From: Spirochaetia bacterium
GTDB taxonomy: Bacteria > Spirochaetota > Leptospiria > Turneriellales > JAOUOS01
Direction of reading: 5' to 3'
Length of the DNA stretch: 64,000 nucleotides
Assembly (NCBI GenBank): GCA_029880265.1
Contig: JAOUOT010000001.1
Location: 145,485 to 209,484 of the forward strand
Each line of letters starts with the position of its first letter. The stretch's first letter is position 1. Below, in pieces: positions 9,856-19,059 of the stretch. The notes below the pieces were generated by a model. That model was not told where the DNA came from and did no database searches. It saw nothing but the letters and a program-made list of their open reading frames with translations. The translations under genes were made by a program, and so were the position numbers.

Positions 9856-10316
9856 CGCAGAGTACAATGAAGATAGCCACAAAGCGTTTTGGAAACATTG
9901 AAGTTGAAGAAGATAAGATTCTTCATTTTCCCGAAGGTATTTTTGCCTTTGAAGAATATCAACGATATGTTCTTATATCGGTAAAAGAAAAATCTGAGTT
10001 TTACTGGCTGCAAAGTCTTGAAAATTCTGATTTAGCCTTTCTGGTGGTAAACACCGCGATACACCTTCCCGATTATAGACCAGAAATTGAAGAAGAATTT
10101 CTTTCGGTATTAGGTATTGAAGATATTACTCAAACTGAATGCTGGATAATCATCACGGTTCCGCAGGGAAAGCCCAATGAAATGACCGCTAATTTACAGG
10201 GCCCTTTATTGATTAATCCTAAAAATCGAAAGGCCGCCCAGTTTGTTTCTGCCAATGAAAAGCATATTGTACGGGCTCCTTTCCTTGAGATTTTGCAAAA
10301 AGGAATCGGTTCTTAA
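9852..10316 (+). CDS. fliW: Flagellar assembly factor FliW
   Basis: 154-residue FliW. In species studied it binds flagellin in the cytoplasm and, when free, binds and inhibits CsrA, which ties flagellin translation to secretion. Family hallmarks seen are the LHFPEGIFAFEEYQRY opening, the central SLENSDLAFLVVN strand and NLQGPLLIN near the end. It overlaps flgL by 4 bp (ATGA) and is followed directly by csrA, its regulatory partner. This gene order is common in spirochaetes and Bacillota. No flagellin gene is in the window. Confidence 0.96.
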   Translation: MTQSTMKIATKRFGNIEVEEDKILHFPEGIFAFEEYQRYVLISVKEKSEFYWLQSLENSDLAFLVVNTAIHLPDYRPEIEEEFLSVLGIEDITQTECWIIITVPQGKPNEMTANLQGPLLINPKNRKAAQFVSANEKHIVRAPFLEILQKGIGS

Positions 10317-10532
10317 ATGCTTGTATTGGCCCGAAAAACCAATGAATCTGTTATCATAGGCGATAATATCGAGGTAATGATCGTTGACGTTAAAGGCGAT
10401 CAGGTTAAGCTTGGTATTAAAGCTCCCCGTGATGTACGAGTTTTTCGGGGAGAAATTTACCGCGATATACAAAAAGAAAATATTGAAGCGGCAAAATCAG
10501 AAATTCCCGACGATATTGACGATATCTTGTAA
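10317..10532 (+). CDS. csrA: Carbon storage regulator CsrA (translational repressor)
   Basis: 71-residue RNA-binding protein with the family signature [15 protein letters not shown] at the N-terminus, [19 protein letters not shown] in the middle and an acidic tail. The arginine of the 'VxVxRxEI' region, used for RNA contact, is present (VRVFRGEI). The homodimer binds GGA motifs in leader RNAs, typically flagellin (hag) mRNA in FliW-containing bacteria. Its ATG follows the fliW stop with no gap, so the two are co-translated and form the FliW-CsrA-flagellin checkpoint. Confidence 0.97.
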   Translation: MLVLARKTNESVIIGDNIEVMIVDVKGDQVKLGIKAPRDVRVFRGEIYRDIQKENIEAAKSEIPDDIDDIL

Positions 10533-10559
10533 AACCGGTTTATTTTAATATTTTAAATA

Positions 10560-10787
10560 TTATCTTTTGCCTTGACGAGATAATATTGCGTAAAACCCGA
10601 TAATAAATACGCCGACTGAAAACATAAACCCGTATAAAAACAATGTTTTCGGATTAGGATCTTCGTTCATGTATTTATAAAATTGCATGCCGCCCTGAAA
10701 AGCGCAATAGTATCCCGCAAATAAAATCGGATATTTATATTGTATTAAAAAATTCATCTGTAATGATATATGAAAAAAATGAAACAT
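10560..10787 (-). CDS. Small hypothetical membrane protein
   Basis: Up to 75 residues, with two hydrophobic stretches (about 18-35 and 49-68) separated by a polar loop with EDPNPKT. It ends in a basic tail (SRQGKR), which predicts two membrane helices. There is no recognised family. The start is uncertain: the ATG at 10787 or an internal ATG at 10757, neither with a convincing ribosome site. It converges with csrA. The hydrophobic pattern and clean reading frame suggest a real gene, but it could be non-coding. Confidence 0.45.
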   Translation of the reverse strand: MFHFFHISLQMNFLIQYKYPILFAGYYCAFQGGMQFYKYMNEDPNPKTLFLYGFMFSVGVFIIGFYAILSRQGKR

Positions 10788-10915
10788 AACGGCAACTTAT
10801 TTTATTATTGAACGTAATTCTAATCATATTGGCGCCAACAACCTCCCGCAAATTGTAAGCGGCTGCCGCATCTTCTTTGACAAAGTCTTTCAATTTTTAT
10901 CTGTGTCTACTTAAG

Positions 10916-11530
10916 ATGGCTGAAATATTAAAACCGCTGCCTCAAAGTTTTTATTTAAATCCGGTTCTTACTGTAGCTGAAAACCTGCTAGGAAAGCTTC
11001 TCGTAATCGAAACGGGAAAAAATCAGATTGTCGTAAAAATTGTCGAAACAGAGGCTTATCATGAAAACGGCGACCCTTCTTGCCATGCGCACAAGGGTCA
11101 GACAAAACGAAACGCGGTTATGTTCGGCCCGCCCGGTCATTTATATGTGTACTTTACTTACGGAATGCATTACTGCATGAATGTTGTCGCCGAAAAAGAG
11201 GGAACGGCGGCCGCTGTTTTAATTAGAGCCGCAGAAGTAATAGAAGGTATTGATATCGTTAAAAAAAACAGAGGAGAAAGACATAAATTAAAAGACTTAA
11301 CTAACGGCCCCGCCAAACTCTGCGAAGCTTTAAGCATTACTACCGAACAAAACGGAATTTCTTTATTAGAAAATAAGACTTTTATTACTAAAGGCCAAAT
11401 GATAGCAAAAGATAATATTCTGCAAACAACCCGAATAGGCATTTCAGAAGGCAAAGAACTGCCATGGAGATTTTATATTAAAGATAACGAGTTTGTATCG
11501 AAAAAAGTGAAAATAATCGGCGAAAGATAA
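10916..11530 (+). CDS. 3-methyladenine DNA glycosylase (AAG/MPG family)
   Basis: 204 residues from the chosen ATG. This is a monofunctional base-excision glycosylase that removes alkylated purines from DNA. Family motifs seen are LLGKLL near the start, the catalytic VETEAYHENGDPSCHA block with the conserved Glu, then RNAVMFGPPGHLYVYFTYGMHYCMN and LTNGPAKLCEAL. The open frame extends 13 codons further upstream to 10877, but homologues start near the Pro-rich stretch after MAEILK, so 10916 is preferred. It is monocistronic by position, convergent with the DoxX-like gene. Length is typical of bacterial members. Confidence 0.93.
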   Translation: MAEILKPLPQSFYLNPVLTVAENLLGKLLVIETGKNQIVVKIVETEAYHENGDPSCHAHKGQTKRNAVMFGPPGHLYVYFTYGMHYCMNVVAEKEGTAAAVLIRAAEVIEGIDIVKKNRGERHKLKDLTNGPAKLCEALSITTEQNGISLLENKTFITKGQMIAKDNILQTTRIGISEGKELPWRFYIKDNEFVSKKVKIIGER

Positions 11531-11554
11531 TTAATTTCTCGCCGATGAATTATT

Positions 11555-11923
11555 TTATTCTTCAGGCAATGAACCGGCTAAAGCAAGGGCTCCACCGATT
11601 ATGGCCATGTCTTTAAGAAGCGACATCATAGACATTTGCATTGTTTGTTCGTTTACAAGACCCGGAACATGAACAAATAAAATAAATGAGCCTATTAATG
11701 CCGCTAAAAGCATCGCCGCCAATTTTCCTTTCTTATTAATCGCTATACCTATTGCGCCGGCAAGCAAGAATAATCCGGTTAAATAAACCCAAAATATTTG
11801 CCCGGGCAACCAGCCGGGAACCATTCCTTTCATATTTTCAGCTTTCATAAAATGAAATAATCCGAAAATGCCAATAGGAACTGCATAAATAATTCTGGCA
11901 AAAGTTGTCGTTAATTTTTTCAC
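11555..11923 (-). CDS. DoxX-like membrane protein
   Basis: 122-residue integral membrane protein with four hydrophobic segments (about 8-25, 45-63, 68-86 and 105-118) and the FGLFHFMKAENM region usual in DoxX/DUF417-like proteins. Its biochemical role is not defined; some relatives associate with oxidative stress or respiratory functions. It starts with GTG: an AAAGGAG ribosome site lies 6 nt upstream of it, while the overlapping ATG two bases earlier is followed at once by TGA in its own frame. It is a single gene, with 449 bp of upstream region before PBP1A. Confidence 0.82.
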   Translation of the reverse strand: MKKLTTTFARIIYAVPIGIFGLFHFMKAENMKGMVPGWLPGQIFWVYLTGLFLLAGAIGIAINKKGKLAAMLLAALIGSFILFVHVPGLVNEQTMQMSMMSLLKDMAIIGGALALAGSLPEE

Positions 11924-12093
11924 ATTAGTCTCCTTTTCTAATTTTGACTTATATCAATGTAACATAAAAGAAATATTTATGCCATTTTTATACATATAAT
12001 TTTTCTGGCGCGCGAAATCCCATATAATATTTGCTTCTTAAGCAGGTAAACGAAAGGCGTATTTTAGACGATTAGGTTCTTTAATTGAAAGTA

Positions 12094-12363
12094 TTATTTT
12101 GAAATATCTTTATAATCTTTTTCTATTTTCTTTAGTTTTTTGCGATAATCTTTGGCGTTGCCGAAATCTAAAAATACTTTATAACGGCTGTGAATAGCCA
12201 CAGGAGCTTTTGCGTGCTTAATAGGACAAAAATAGAGGGGGGTTAAGAGCTTCAGGTTGTCAAGCAAGTATAATTGGCGGTATTTTACAAATAGCGTAAA
12301 TATAAATTTACATACTGTTTTGCTAAAAAATAAAGGGATAGAGTCTTGTGAGTCTTCAATTGT
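12094..12363 (-). other. 89-codon open frame without ATG/GTG start at its head; possible gene remnant
   Basis: In the 449-bp gap between the DoxX-like and PBP1A genes, the minus strand is open from just after a TAA at 12366-12364 down to a TAA at 12096-12094. The C-terminal half reads like protein: KHAKAPVAIHSRYKVFLDF, then a Lys-rich helix ending KDYKDISK. No ATG occurs in frame. Candidate starts are a TTG at 12267 or an ATT at 12360, neither with a ribosome site. I do not recognise a family. It may be a decayed gene that lost its 5' end, or a chance frame. The rest of the gap (11924-12093) shows nothing else. Confidence 0.35.
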
Positions 12364-12372
12364 TTAATTAAT

Positions 12373-14832
12373 ATGCTTTCAAATTTAATCGAAATATTGG
12401 TAAAAATATCTGAATTTATTGTACGCAAGCTTTATCCGCGTCAGCCGAATTTTTTACTTCACTTTAGAGCTTTTATTATAGGCGCGATTATATTTTCTCT
12501 TGGTTTTCTTTCGGCCGCTTTCATGATGATCGACTTAAAAGCGGTAGATAAACTGCGCGAATATACGCCGCCTCTGCCTTCTAAGCTATTAGACAGAAAA
12601 GAGAGGCTAATAACGACCTTTTTTTATGACCAGAGAATTTTGATTAATCTTGATAAGGTTCCCAAATGTCTGCCTGAATCTTTTATCGCAATGGAAGACA
12701 ATCATTTCTATGAGCATTACGGCTTAGATTTGCAGGCTATTGTAAGGGCATTTTTGTCAAATTTAAGAGCAGGCGGCGTTAGGCAGGGCGGTTCTACCAT
12801 AACCCAGCAATTATCGAAAGTTATTTTAACCGATAGAGCGCGCACCTATGAGCGAAAAATAAAAGAGGCTTTTCTTTCAATTTATTTAGATTCAATTTTT
12901 GAAAAGAAAGAAATCTTAAATATGTACTTTAACCAAATTTATTTTGGGCACGGCACATACGGTATTGAGGCGGCCTCGCGTTTTTATTTTAACAAAGAAG
13001 CCGAAAAATTAAATTTGGGCGAATGCGCCATCTTAGCCTCTCTGCCTTCTGCGCCAAACAGATTTTCGCCGATAAAAAATCCCCGGTTATCAATGTCTAA
13101 AATGTCGCAGGTTTTATTAAAAATGATTGATATGGGTTTTATCAGCGACGCTCAGGCAATTGAAACCTACGAAAAGATGAACGATTACTACGCCGGCTTA
13201 AATATCTCGCCGTCTGTTACCGCCTTCGGCAAGAGAGTAGATTTGGCGCCTTATTTTTCTGAAACAATTAGACAGATATTAGAGAAAGAAATCGGCAAAG
13301 ATATGTTATACAAAGGCGGTTTTACCATTTACAGCAGTTTAGATTTAGACCACCAAGAGCACGCTCAAAACATTTTGTGGGAATCGCTGCAAAAACAAAA
13401 TGAAATTTCAAGCGAATTTACGTTTACAAAGCTTACCGAGTTCGGCAAGCGCCATTCAAGTATTACAAATTTAGCGCTTCTTCTTTTTGATCTGCCCGAA
13501 TTTAAAATTAAAAGGAGTATGCTTCAATATCAAACCCAAATTTACTTTCACCAACACTTAAAGAACAACGCTCTTTTACTTAATCTGGCGCTAGGCGGCG
13601 ATAAAAATCTCGATAATTTTTATGTCGACGTACTAGACGAAGAATTCTTTTTAAATAGAACGCAGAGAGTCGAAGGCGCCCTGGTAGAAATTGATAACAA
13701 AACCGGAGAAGTAACCGCCCTGATAGGGGGAAGCCCCTTTAACATTCAAAACCAGTTAAACAGGGCGATTCAAATGAAAAGACAACCCGGTTCTACGTTT
13801 AAGCCATTATTATACGCGGCGGCGTTAGAGCAAAAAAAAATAACGCCGGCTACGATTTTTCCCGATTCGCCTTTGGTTTTTCTTGATTCAGAAGGCGGCA
13901 ATTGGATTCCCTCAAATTATTCAAGGGGCTATCGCGGATTTATTACCGTAAGAGAAGCTCTTCGTTATTCAGCAAATTTAGTGTCTATTGCCATCGCCCG
14001 CGAATCAGGGTTAAAAAACCTGGCCCCAGATATTGCCAACCTGCTTCATGTTCCGCAAAAAGAAGTGCCGGTTAATCTATCGGTAGCCCTCGGCTCTTAT
14101 GAAGTAAGCCCCCTGCAGTTAACGCAGGCGTTTTCGGTATTCGCGCGCGGCGGAGAAGATATTCCATATATTTTTATTCATCGCATTACAGATTCTGAAA
14201 ATAAGATTGTAAAAGATTACGATAAACTCATCAGAAAACCCAAAAAAATAATAAGCCCTGAAGCGGCCACGGTAATGAGCAGTATGCTTGAAGAAATTGT
14301 AGACAGAGGCACAGGCGCCTCGGTGCGCAGCCAGGGTTATTCAGATTACGCGGCCGGTAAAACAGGCACGACCGATAATTACAGAGACGCGTGGTTTGTG
14401 GGCTATAATGAAAGATATACTGCCGCCGTTTGGGTGGGTTATGACCGCTCTTCGTTAAGCTTAGGGCCGGGGCAGGCTGGCGGAGTTGTTGCGGCCCCCA
14501 TTTGGGCAAAATATCAATTGAAAGTGAAAAATTTCATTAAAGACGAAGAGCCTTATCTTATTAAATCTGAAAACATAGTAGAAGTTAATATATGCCCGAT
14601 ATCGGGTCAATTACCGGGTCTTCAGTGCACAGAGACCAAACCCGAGTTTTTTATACCGGGAACCGAACCTAAAGAAATTTGCGAAGATAGTCACGGTTTA
14701 AGCTTCATGCCTGAAAATAACGAAAACGACATAAGCGAAGACGGCGCCATTGTTGAAAAAATCGAACCCGATATTTCAGACGAACCGAGCATTCCTTATG
14801 AAGAATTCATCGGAAAGGACGATTTATATTAA
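12373..14832 (+). CDS. Penicillin-binding protein 1A-type bifunctional transglycosylase/transpeptidase
   Basis: 819-residue class A PBP that polymerises and cross-links peptidoglycan in the periplasm. It has a cytoplasmic N-terminus and one membrane helix (about 33-56). A GT51 domain follows, with catalytic Glu108 in MEDNHFYEHYG and the GGSTITQQLSK and KEILNMYFNQIYFG motifs. The transpeptidase domain has the SxxK serine at 474 (GSTFK), SAN and KTGTTD. The C-terminal tail is acidic. Its TAA is followed one base later by the dnaX ATG, so the two are probably co-transcribed, an uncommon pairing. Confidence 0.96.
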   Translation: MLSNLIEILVKISEFIVRKLYPRQPNFLLHFRAFIIGAIIFSLGFLSAAFMMIDLKAVDKLREYTPPLPSKLLDRKERLITTFFYDQRILINLDKVPKCLPESFIAMEDNHFYEHYGLDLQAIVRAFLSNLRAGGVRQGGSTITQQLSKVILTDRARTYERKIKEAFLSIYLDSIFEKKEILNMYFNQIYFGHGTYGIEAASRFYFNKEAEKLNLGECAILASLPSAPNRFSPIKNPRLSMSKMSQVLLKMIDMGFISDAQAIETYEKMNDYYAGLNISPSVTAFGKRVDLAPYFSETIRQILEKEIGKDMLYKGGFTIYSSLDLDHQEHAQNILWESLQKQNEISSEFTFTKLTEFGKRHSSITNLALLLFDLPEFKIKRSMLQYQTQIYFHQHLKNNALLLNLALGGDKNLDNFYVDVLDEEFFLNRTQRVEGALVEIDNKTGEVTALIGGSPFNIQNQLNRAIQMKRQPGSTFKPLLYAAALEQKKITPATIFPDSPLVFLDSEGGNWIPSNYSRGYRGFITVREALRYSANLVSIAIARESGLKNLAPDIANLLHVPQKEVPVNLSVALGSYEVSPLQLTQAFSVFARGGEDIPYIFIHRITDSENKIVKDYDKLIRKPKKIISPEAATVMSSMLEEIVDRGTGASVRSQGYSDYAAGKTGTTDNYRDAWFVGYNERYTAAVWVGYDRSSLSLGPGQAGGVVAAPIWAKYQLKVKNFIKDEEPYLIKSENIVEVNICPISGQLPGLQCTETKPEFFIPGTEPKEICEDSHGLSFMPENNENDISEDGAIVEKIEPDISDEPSIPYEEFIGKDDLY

Positions 14833-14833
14833 T

Positions 14834-16180
14834 ATGAGATCATTAGCATTAAAATATCGTCCTAAAACCTTTGACGATTTAATAGGCCAAATTCACGCGT
14901 CGCAAAGCTTAAAAAACGCTTTAGAACATAACCATATTAGACAGGCTTATTTATTTTTTGGTTCAAGAGGCGTGGGCAAAACGTCAACGGCGCGAATACT
15001 GGCAAAATGTTTAAATTGCGAAAAGGGAACTTCTTCAAAACCGTGCGGCGCCTGTAATAACTGCGTTGAAATAGCCGAAGGCAGAAATATGGACGTCATT
15101 GAAATGGACGCCGCGTCAAACAGGGGCATTGAGCATATCAGAGATTTGAGAGAAAGCGCAAGATTTTCTCCTATGAAATCTAAATATAAAGTATATATAA
15201 TAGACGAAGTTCATATGCTTACAAACGAATCTTTTAACGCTCTGTTAAAAATTCTCGAAGAGCCTCCGCCTCATGTGGTCTTTATTATGGCGACGACAGA
15301 GCAGCATAAAGTGCCCGAAACAATCTTATCGAGATGTCAAAGCTTTGCTTTTAAAAAATTTTCAAATAACGATATAAAAGAAAGGCTTGAATATATTCTT
15401 GAAACCGAAAAGGTTCCATACCATAAAGAAGCCCTGCTTCCTATAAGCCAAAAAGCCGAAGGCTCTATGCGCGACGCCATTTCTTTATTAGATCAAATTA
15501 TTGCCTATTCAGGCAGTCAACCGATTGAGGCGCAAACAGTTTTAAATCTTATGGGAATTCTTCCCGTACAGACCCATATTGAATTTCTGGAATCTTTTAA
15601 AAGTTCTAACATAAAGCAGACCCTATTAATCTTGCATAACTTATATAATGAAGGTCAAAACCTGAAAAGATTCTTATGGGATTTTTTAAATTTTATTAAA
15701 AATGCTCTTTTAATAAACAAGGGAATTGACGATACTGAGTCGTTTACTTCTTCAGAAATTGAAACGATGAAAAAAAGCGTCTCGGTATGGGACGCCTCAG
15801 AACTGGTATTAGTATTTGAGAGCCTTTATAAAATTTATTCTAACTGGAACTTATTTCAAACTAGTAAAAGCAGCGAAATTAAAGTATCTTTAGAGATTGC
15901 CGTTGTTGACCTTTTTGAAAATTTAAATAAACCTTCAGTAAGCAGACTTATGAGAAAGATAGCGTTACTAAAAAACGCCATTGAAAAAGGGGCAACCTTT
16001 GAAGATAACGATATTGAACCCGATAAAACCGAAAAGATGAATGAATTACCTGACGAAAAAGGCGTATCTGCGCAGGCTAATGAATCAATAGATATGGGCA
16101 TTTATATACAAAAAGAATTTTTGGCGCAGGAAGAAGAAAACGAAAGAAATTCAAATATTTTTAAAAACGAAAATTCCTGA
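14834..16180 (+). CDS. dnaX: DNA polymerase III subunit gamma/tau
   Basis: 448 residues from the chosen start. This is the clamp-loader ATPase that opens the beta clamp on primed DNA. Seen: Walker A GSRGVGKTSTAR, four zinc-ligand cysteines in CLNCEKGTSSKPCGACNNC, Walker B YIIDEVHML, and the sensor and Arg-finger stretch TTEQHKVPETILSRCQSF. The ATG at 14834 is used because MRSLALKYRPKTF is the normal N-terminus; the frame is open further upstream but overlaps PBP1A. After the collar domain only about 70 acidic, low-complexity residues remain, so a long tau region for polymerase/helicase binding is not evident. There is no ybaB-recR pair downstream, unlike the common order. Confidence 0.95.
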   Translation: MRSLALKYRPKTFDDLIGQIHASQSLKNALEHNHIRQAYLFFGSRGVGKTSTARILAKCLNCEKGTSSKPCGACNNCVEIAEGRNMDVIEMDAASNRGIEHIRDLRESARFSPMKSKYKVYIIDEVHMLTNESFNALLKILEEPPPHVVFIMATTEQHKVPETILSRCQSFAFKKFSNNDIKERLEYILETEKVPYHKEALLPISQKAEGSMRDAISLLDQIIAYSGSQPIEAQTVLNLMGILPVQTHIEFLESFKSSNIKQTLLILHNLYNEGQNLKRFLWDFLNFIKNALLINKGIDDTESFTSSEIETMKKSVSVWDASELVLVFESLYKIYSNWNLFQTSKSSEIKVSLEIAVVDLFENLNKPSVSRLMRKIALLKNAIEKGATFEDNDIEPDKTEKMNELPDEKGVSAQANESIDMGIYIQKEFLAQEEENERNSNIFKNENS

Positions 16181-16299
16181 TATTTGCGATTTGCTCTGGC
16201 GCTTGAAACGCGCGTGACCCAAACTCAGTAAACAAAAATAAAAATAATCAGACATAATAATTACTTAAATCGTTCAGAAAAATGCCGATAATATATAAG

Positions 16300-17163
16300 A
16301 TGGAAATACTTATAAACGATCAGCCTTTGGATTTTGAGCTTAAAGATATCATATCTCTGTCTGAAATCATAGATCATGTATCTGAATGGGCGGGAAAAAA
16401 TAATTATTACATTTTAGACTACAAGGTTCAAACCGAATCAAAAAGCCTAAAACCAATGTCTGACGAAATCGATAAAATTGAAATAGAAGTGGGCGATATT
16501 AAAGATTTAACGCTTGCAACGGTTAACGAACTATTAGAATATTTAAACAGAGTAGGGTCTTTTTTAGCCGAAAGACTTTATAAGAATATTCCTTTTAGTT
16601 TAGATGAAAAAGAACAATTGCAAGAGGGAGTAGACTGTATCGAAAAGGCCTTTATTGTTTTAATTTCGCCCGAACCCATCGAAGAAAAAAGTAAGAATAT
16701 GAAAGCTGTAGTTTCTGATTTGGCTAATTTGGCAAAAGATATAGATTCAGACGAAGGCCTCATGAAGGTTCTTCAAAATATGACTTTAATTCGCTATCAT
16801 TTACTTGATCTAAGCCGCCAGTATAGATTTAAGGCTTTATCGCCCGAAGAACTCGAGAAGGGAAAACAAAAATTTTTAAGCCAGTTAGAAAGCGTAGACG
16901 GTCTTCTTGAAAAAATAACGTCTGAATTTACCATAGGCAAAGAGGCCCATGCTATTCTTGCGTTAAATGATTTAATGGAAGGCTTGTTTGAGGGCATTAA
17001 CGTTCTTTATCTGACGGGAACGGCCATTGAGACATCTGAGAAAATAACCGTGATTTTTCAAGATTTAATGAAAGCGATAGAAGAAAAAGATATGGTTACC
17101 GCAGCGGATATTATTGATTTTGACTTAAGAGACGCAATAAAAGAGTATCAAACTTCTTCTTAG
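16300..17163 (+). CDS. Hypothetical acidic helical protein
   Basis: 287 residues (293 if the ATG at 16282 is used; neither start has a clear ribosome site). There is a short beta-type N-terminus (MEILINDQPLDFELKD) and then a long acidic, mainly helical body with no signal peptide or membrane segment, so it is probably cytoplasmic. I do not recognise a family. It is convergent with fliR (2 bp between stop codons) and downstream of dnaX by 119 bp. A link to flagellar function is possible from position only. Codon use and composition look like those of neighbouring genes, and the frame is clean over its whole length. Confidence 0.75.
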   Translation: MEILINDQPLDFELKDIISLSEIIDHVSEWAGKNNYYILDYKVQTESKSLKPMSDEIDKIEIEVGDIKDLTLATVNELLEYLNRVGSFLAERLYKNIPFSLDEKEQLQEGVDCIEKAFIVLISPEPIEEKSKNMKAVVSDLANLAKDIDSDEGLMKVLQNMTLIRYHLLDLSRQYRFKALSPEELEKGKQKFLSQLESVDGLLEKITSEFTIGKEAHAILALNDLMEGLFEGINVLYLTGTAIETSEKITVIFQDLMKAIEEKDMVTAADIIDFDLRDAIKEYQTSS

Positions 17164-17164
17164 T

Positions 17165-17950
17165 TTACATTTTTTTTATCACGGCGTCTAGATGCCTGAA
17201 GAATATATCAAAATGATTTGACATCATTTCAATTATGGCGGGCGAAAGCCAGCCTAAAACAACAAAAGCCACCAGAATCTTTACCGGAAACCCCAGCATT
17301 AATATATTCATTTGAGGAGCCGCTTTAGATAGAACGCCCATAGTAATCGATACCAAAAGCAAAGAACCCATAACCGGAAGAGATATTTTTAACGCCACTA
17401 AAAACATCCCCGACCCTAAAAGAGTTAGAAAATTTAAAATTCCTTTGTGTTTGAGGCCCTCTAATAAAAATCCGTCGGCTAAAATGGGAATTTTTTCGTA
17501 AGAAAAAATAATAGCGTCAATAATCAATAGATGAGCGCCGCCTACGAAAAAAACAAAAAGGCCCATTAGGTTTTTCACGGTACCCAAAAGAGGCAATGAA
17601 GTCTGCGACATAGGATCAAAAACCTCGCTGATACCAAAACCCATTTGAACCGAGAAAAACTCGCCGGCCATCTGAAATGCCGCGAAAAGAAAATGCAGAC
17701 TAAGGCCAATTAAGGCCCCCATAAAAACCTGTTCTAAAAGCGTAATGAAAAACTTTGTTTTAACCGTATCATAAAATTCTGAAGGCAAGCTTACTACGGG
17801 AGAAACAATCAGAGAAATTAAAAAAGCAAGACCCACTCTGTAAAAATAAGACAGGGCCTGACCTCCAAAAAAAGGCGAAACCCCGAACATGGCCAATAGT
17901 CTCGCAAACAAGACGCAAAAAACCTGAAATTGCGTTACAAAATATTCCAT
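17165..17950 (-). CDS. fliR: Flagellar export gate protein FliR
   Basis: 261-residue inner-membrane protein with about six hydrophobic segments, the size of FliR, which forms with FliP and FliQ the helical export gate at the base of the flagellum. Seen: the FCVLFARLLAMFGVSPFFGG opening, QMAGEFFSVQMGFG in the middle and LPVMGSLLLVSITMGVLSK towards the end, typical of FliR/SpaR/YscT. It is the last gene of fliO-P-Q-R, after a 59-bp gap. flhB and flhA, which often follow, are not here, so the gate genes are split from the rest of the export apparatus. Confidence 0.95.
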   Translation of the reverse strand: MEYFVTQFQVFCVLFARLLAMFGVSPFFGGQALSYFYRVGLAFLISLIVSPVVSLPSEFYDTVKTKFFITLLEQVFMGALIGLSLHFLFAAFQMAGEFFSVQMGFGISEVFDPMSQTSLPLLGTVKNLMGLFVFFVGGAHLLIIDAIIFSYEKIPILADGFLLEGLKHKGILNFLTLLGSGMFLVALKISLPVMGSLLLVSITMGVLSKAAPQMNILMLGFPVKILVAFVVLGWLSPAIIEMMSNHFDIFFRHLDAVIKKM

Positions 17951-18009
17951 ATAATAAAGTTTTTAATTAAAAAGAGATATATTCTAAAATATTTTAAGAA
18001 TATATTTCT

Positions 18010-18273
18010 TTAATGCATTCCTATAATTTCAAATAGCTGCTTTGTGTAATCGGTAATATTCTGTATTAACCATGTCGCAAATACAATTATCGAAAGCAAT
18101 ATTACAACCAGCTTCGGCACAAAAGTAAGAGTTTGTTCCTGTATGCTTGTCGTGGTCTGTAAAATTGATATGACAAGACCCACTCCCATACCTAATAGCA
18201 GCATTGGCGAAGACAGTTTTATCGTAAGCCATATGGCTTCTCTTAATAAAGTGACAACATCGGCCTCTGTCAT
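18010..18273 (-). CDS. fliQ: Flagellar export gate protein FliQ
   Basis: 87-residue protein with two membrane helices, as for all FliQ proteins. The start at 18273 ([18 protein letters not shown]) matches the family N-terminus; an ATG 15 codons upstream lies inside fliP. Characteristic stretches are LLGMGVGLVISILQTTTSIQEQTL and FVPKLVVILLSI. Its ATG overlaps the fliP stop codon by one base (TAATG), so translation is coupled. Several copies assemble around the FliP-FliR core of the export gate. Confidence 0.95.
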   Translation of the reverse strand: MTEADVVTLLREAIWLTIKLSSPMLLLGMGVGLVISILQTTTSIQEQTLTFVPKLVVILLSIIVFATWLIQNITDYTKQLFEIIGMH

Positions 18274-19058
18274 TATCCCGTATAACTCCTGACAATTTGA
18301 TATGTAAGCATTGACCAACCGTCTACTAACACAAATAATATAATCTTAAAAGGCAGAGAAATCATAACAGGGGGGAGCATGATCATACCCATAGACATCA
18401 AGGTAGACGCAACAACCATATCAATAATTAAAAAAGGTATAAATAAATAAATGCCTACAATAAAGGCTTTTTTCAATTCGGTAAGCATAAAAGCCGGCAC
18501 GAGTACAAAAAACGGAATATCTTTCTCGGTTTTAGGCGGCGGCGATTTTGAAAGTTTTATAAAAAGTGCGACTTCTTTTACGCCTTCGGTGCCAATTTGA
18601 CGGCTCATAAAATCGCGAATAGGCAATGACGCGTTTTCAAAAAAATTTGTGGCTTGAATTTTTCCCTCAAGATAGGGTTCGAGAGCTTTTTCATTAATTT
18701 CGTTAAAAGTGGGCGCCATAATAAAAAATGTCATAAAAAGAGCAAGGCTCACCATAATCTGATTTGGCGGCATATTTTGAAGAGAAAGAGCTCTCTTAAT
18801 AAAATCAAAAATAATAATAATTTTGGTAAATGAAGTTAGCATTAAAATAATAGCAGGAGCCATGCTTAATAGGGTTATAAGCAATAAAATCTGCAGCGAT
18901 AACGCGACTTCTTTAGGACCTTGAGCCTCTGTAATGTTAAAGTCAATTTTGGGTATAGGAATTTCTTGAGAAATCAAGGGAAGCGTAAATATTGTAAAAA
19001 ATAAGCAGATGAAAATAATTCTTTTATGCTTATTAATAATTTTAATTAATTTTTTCAT
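18273..19058 (-). CDS. fliP: Flagellar export gate protein FliP
   Basis: 261-residue FliP with an N-terminal cleavable-type signal sequence (basic then hydrophobic, about residues 1-32). This is followed by the conserved [20 protein letters not shown] segment, [20 protein letters not shown] and the C-terminal [20 protein letters not shown]. Five copies form the core of the flagellar export gate in the inner membrane. It lies directly between fliO (one base gap) and fliQ (one base overlap). Confidence 0.97.
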   Translation of the reverse strand: MKKLIKIINKHKRIIFICLFFTIFTLPLISQEIPIPKIDFNITEAQGPKEVALSLQILLLITLLSMAPAIILMLTSFTKIIIIFDFIKRALSLQNMPPNQIMVSLALFMTFFIMAPTFNEINEKALEPYLEGKIQATNFFENASLPIRDFMSRQIGTEGVKEVALFIKLSKSPPPKTEKDIPFFVLVPAFMLTELKKAFIVGIYLFIPFLIIDMVVASTLMSMGMIMLPPVMISLPFKIILFVLVDGWSMLTYQIVRSYTG

Positions 19059-19059
19059 A

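Noticed and set aside
18029-18295. 88-codon minus-strand frame over fliQ
   Set aside because: Alternative frame of fliQ, rich in Cys/His/Asn; the real FliQ frame is unmistakable.
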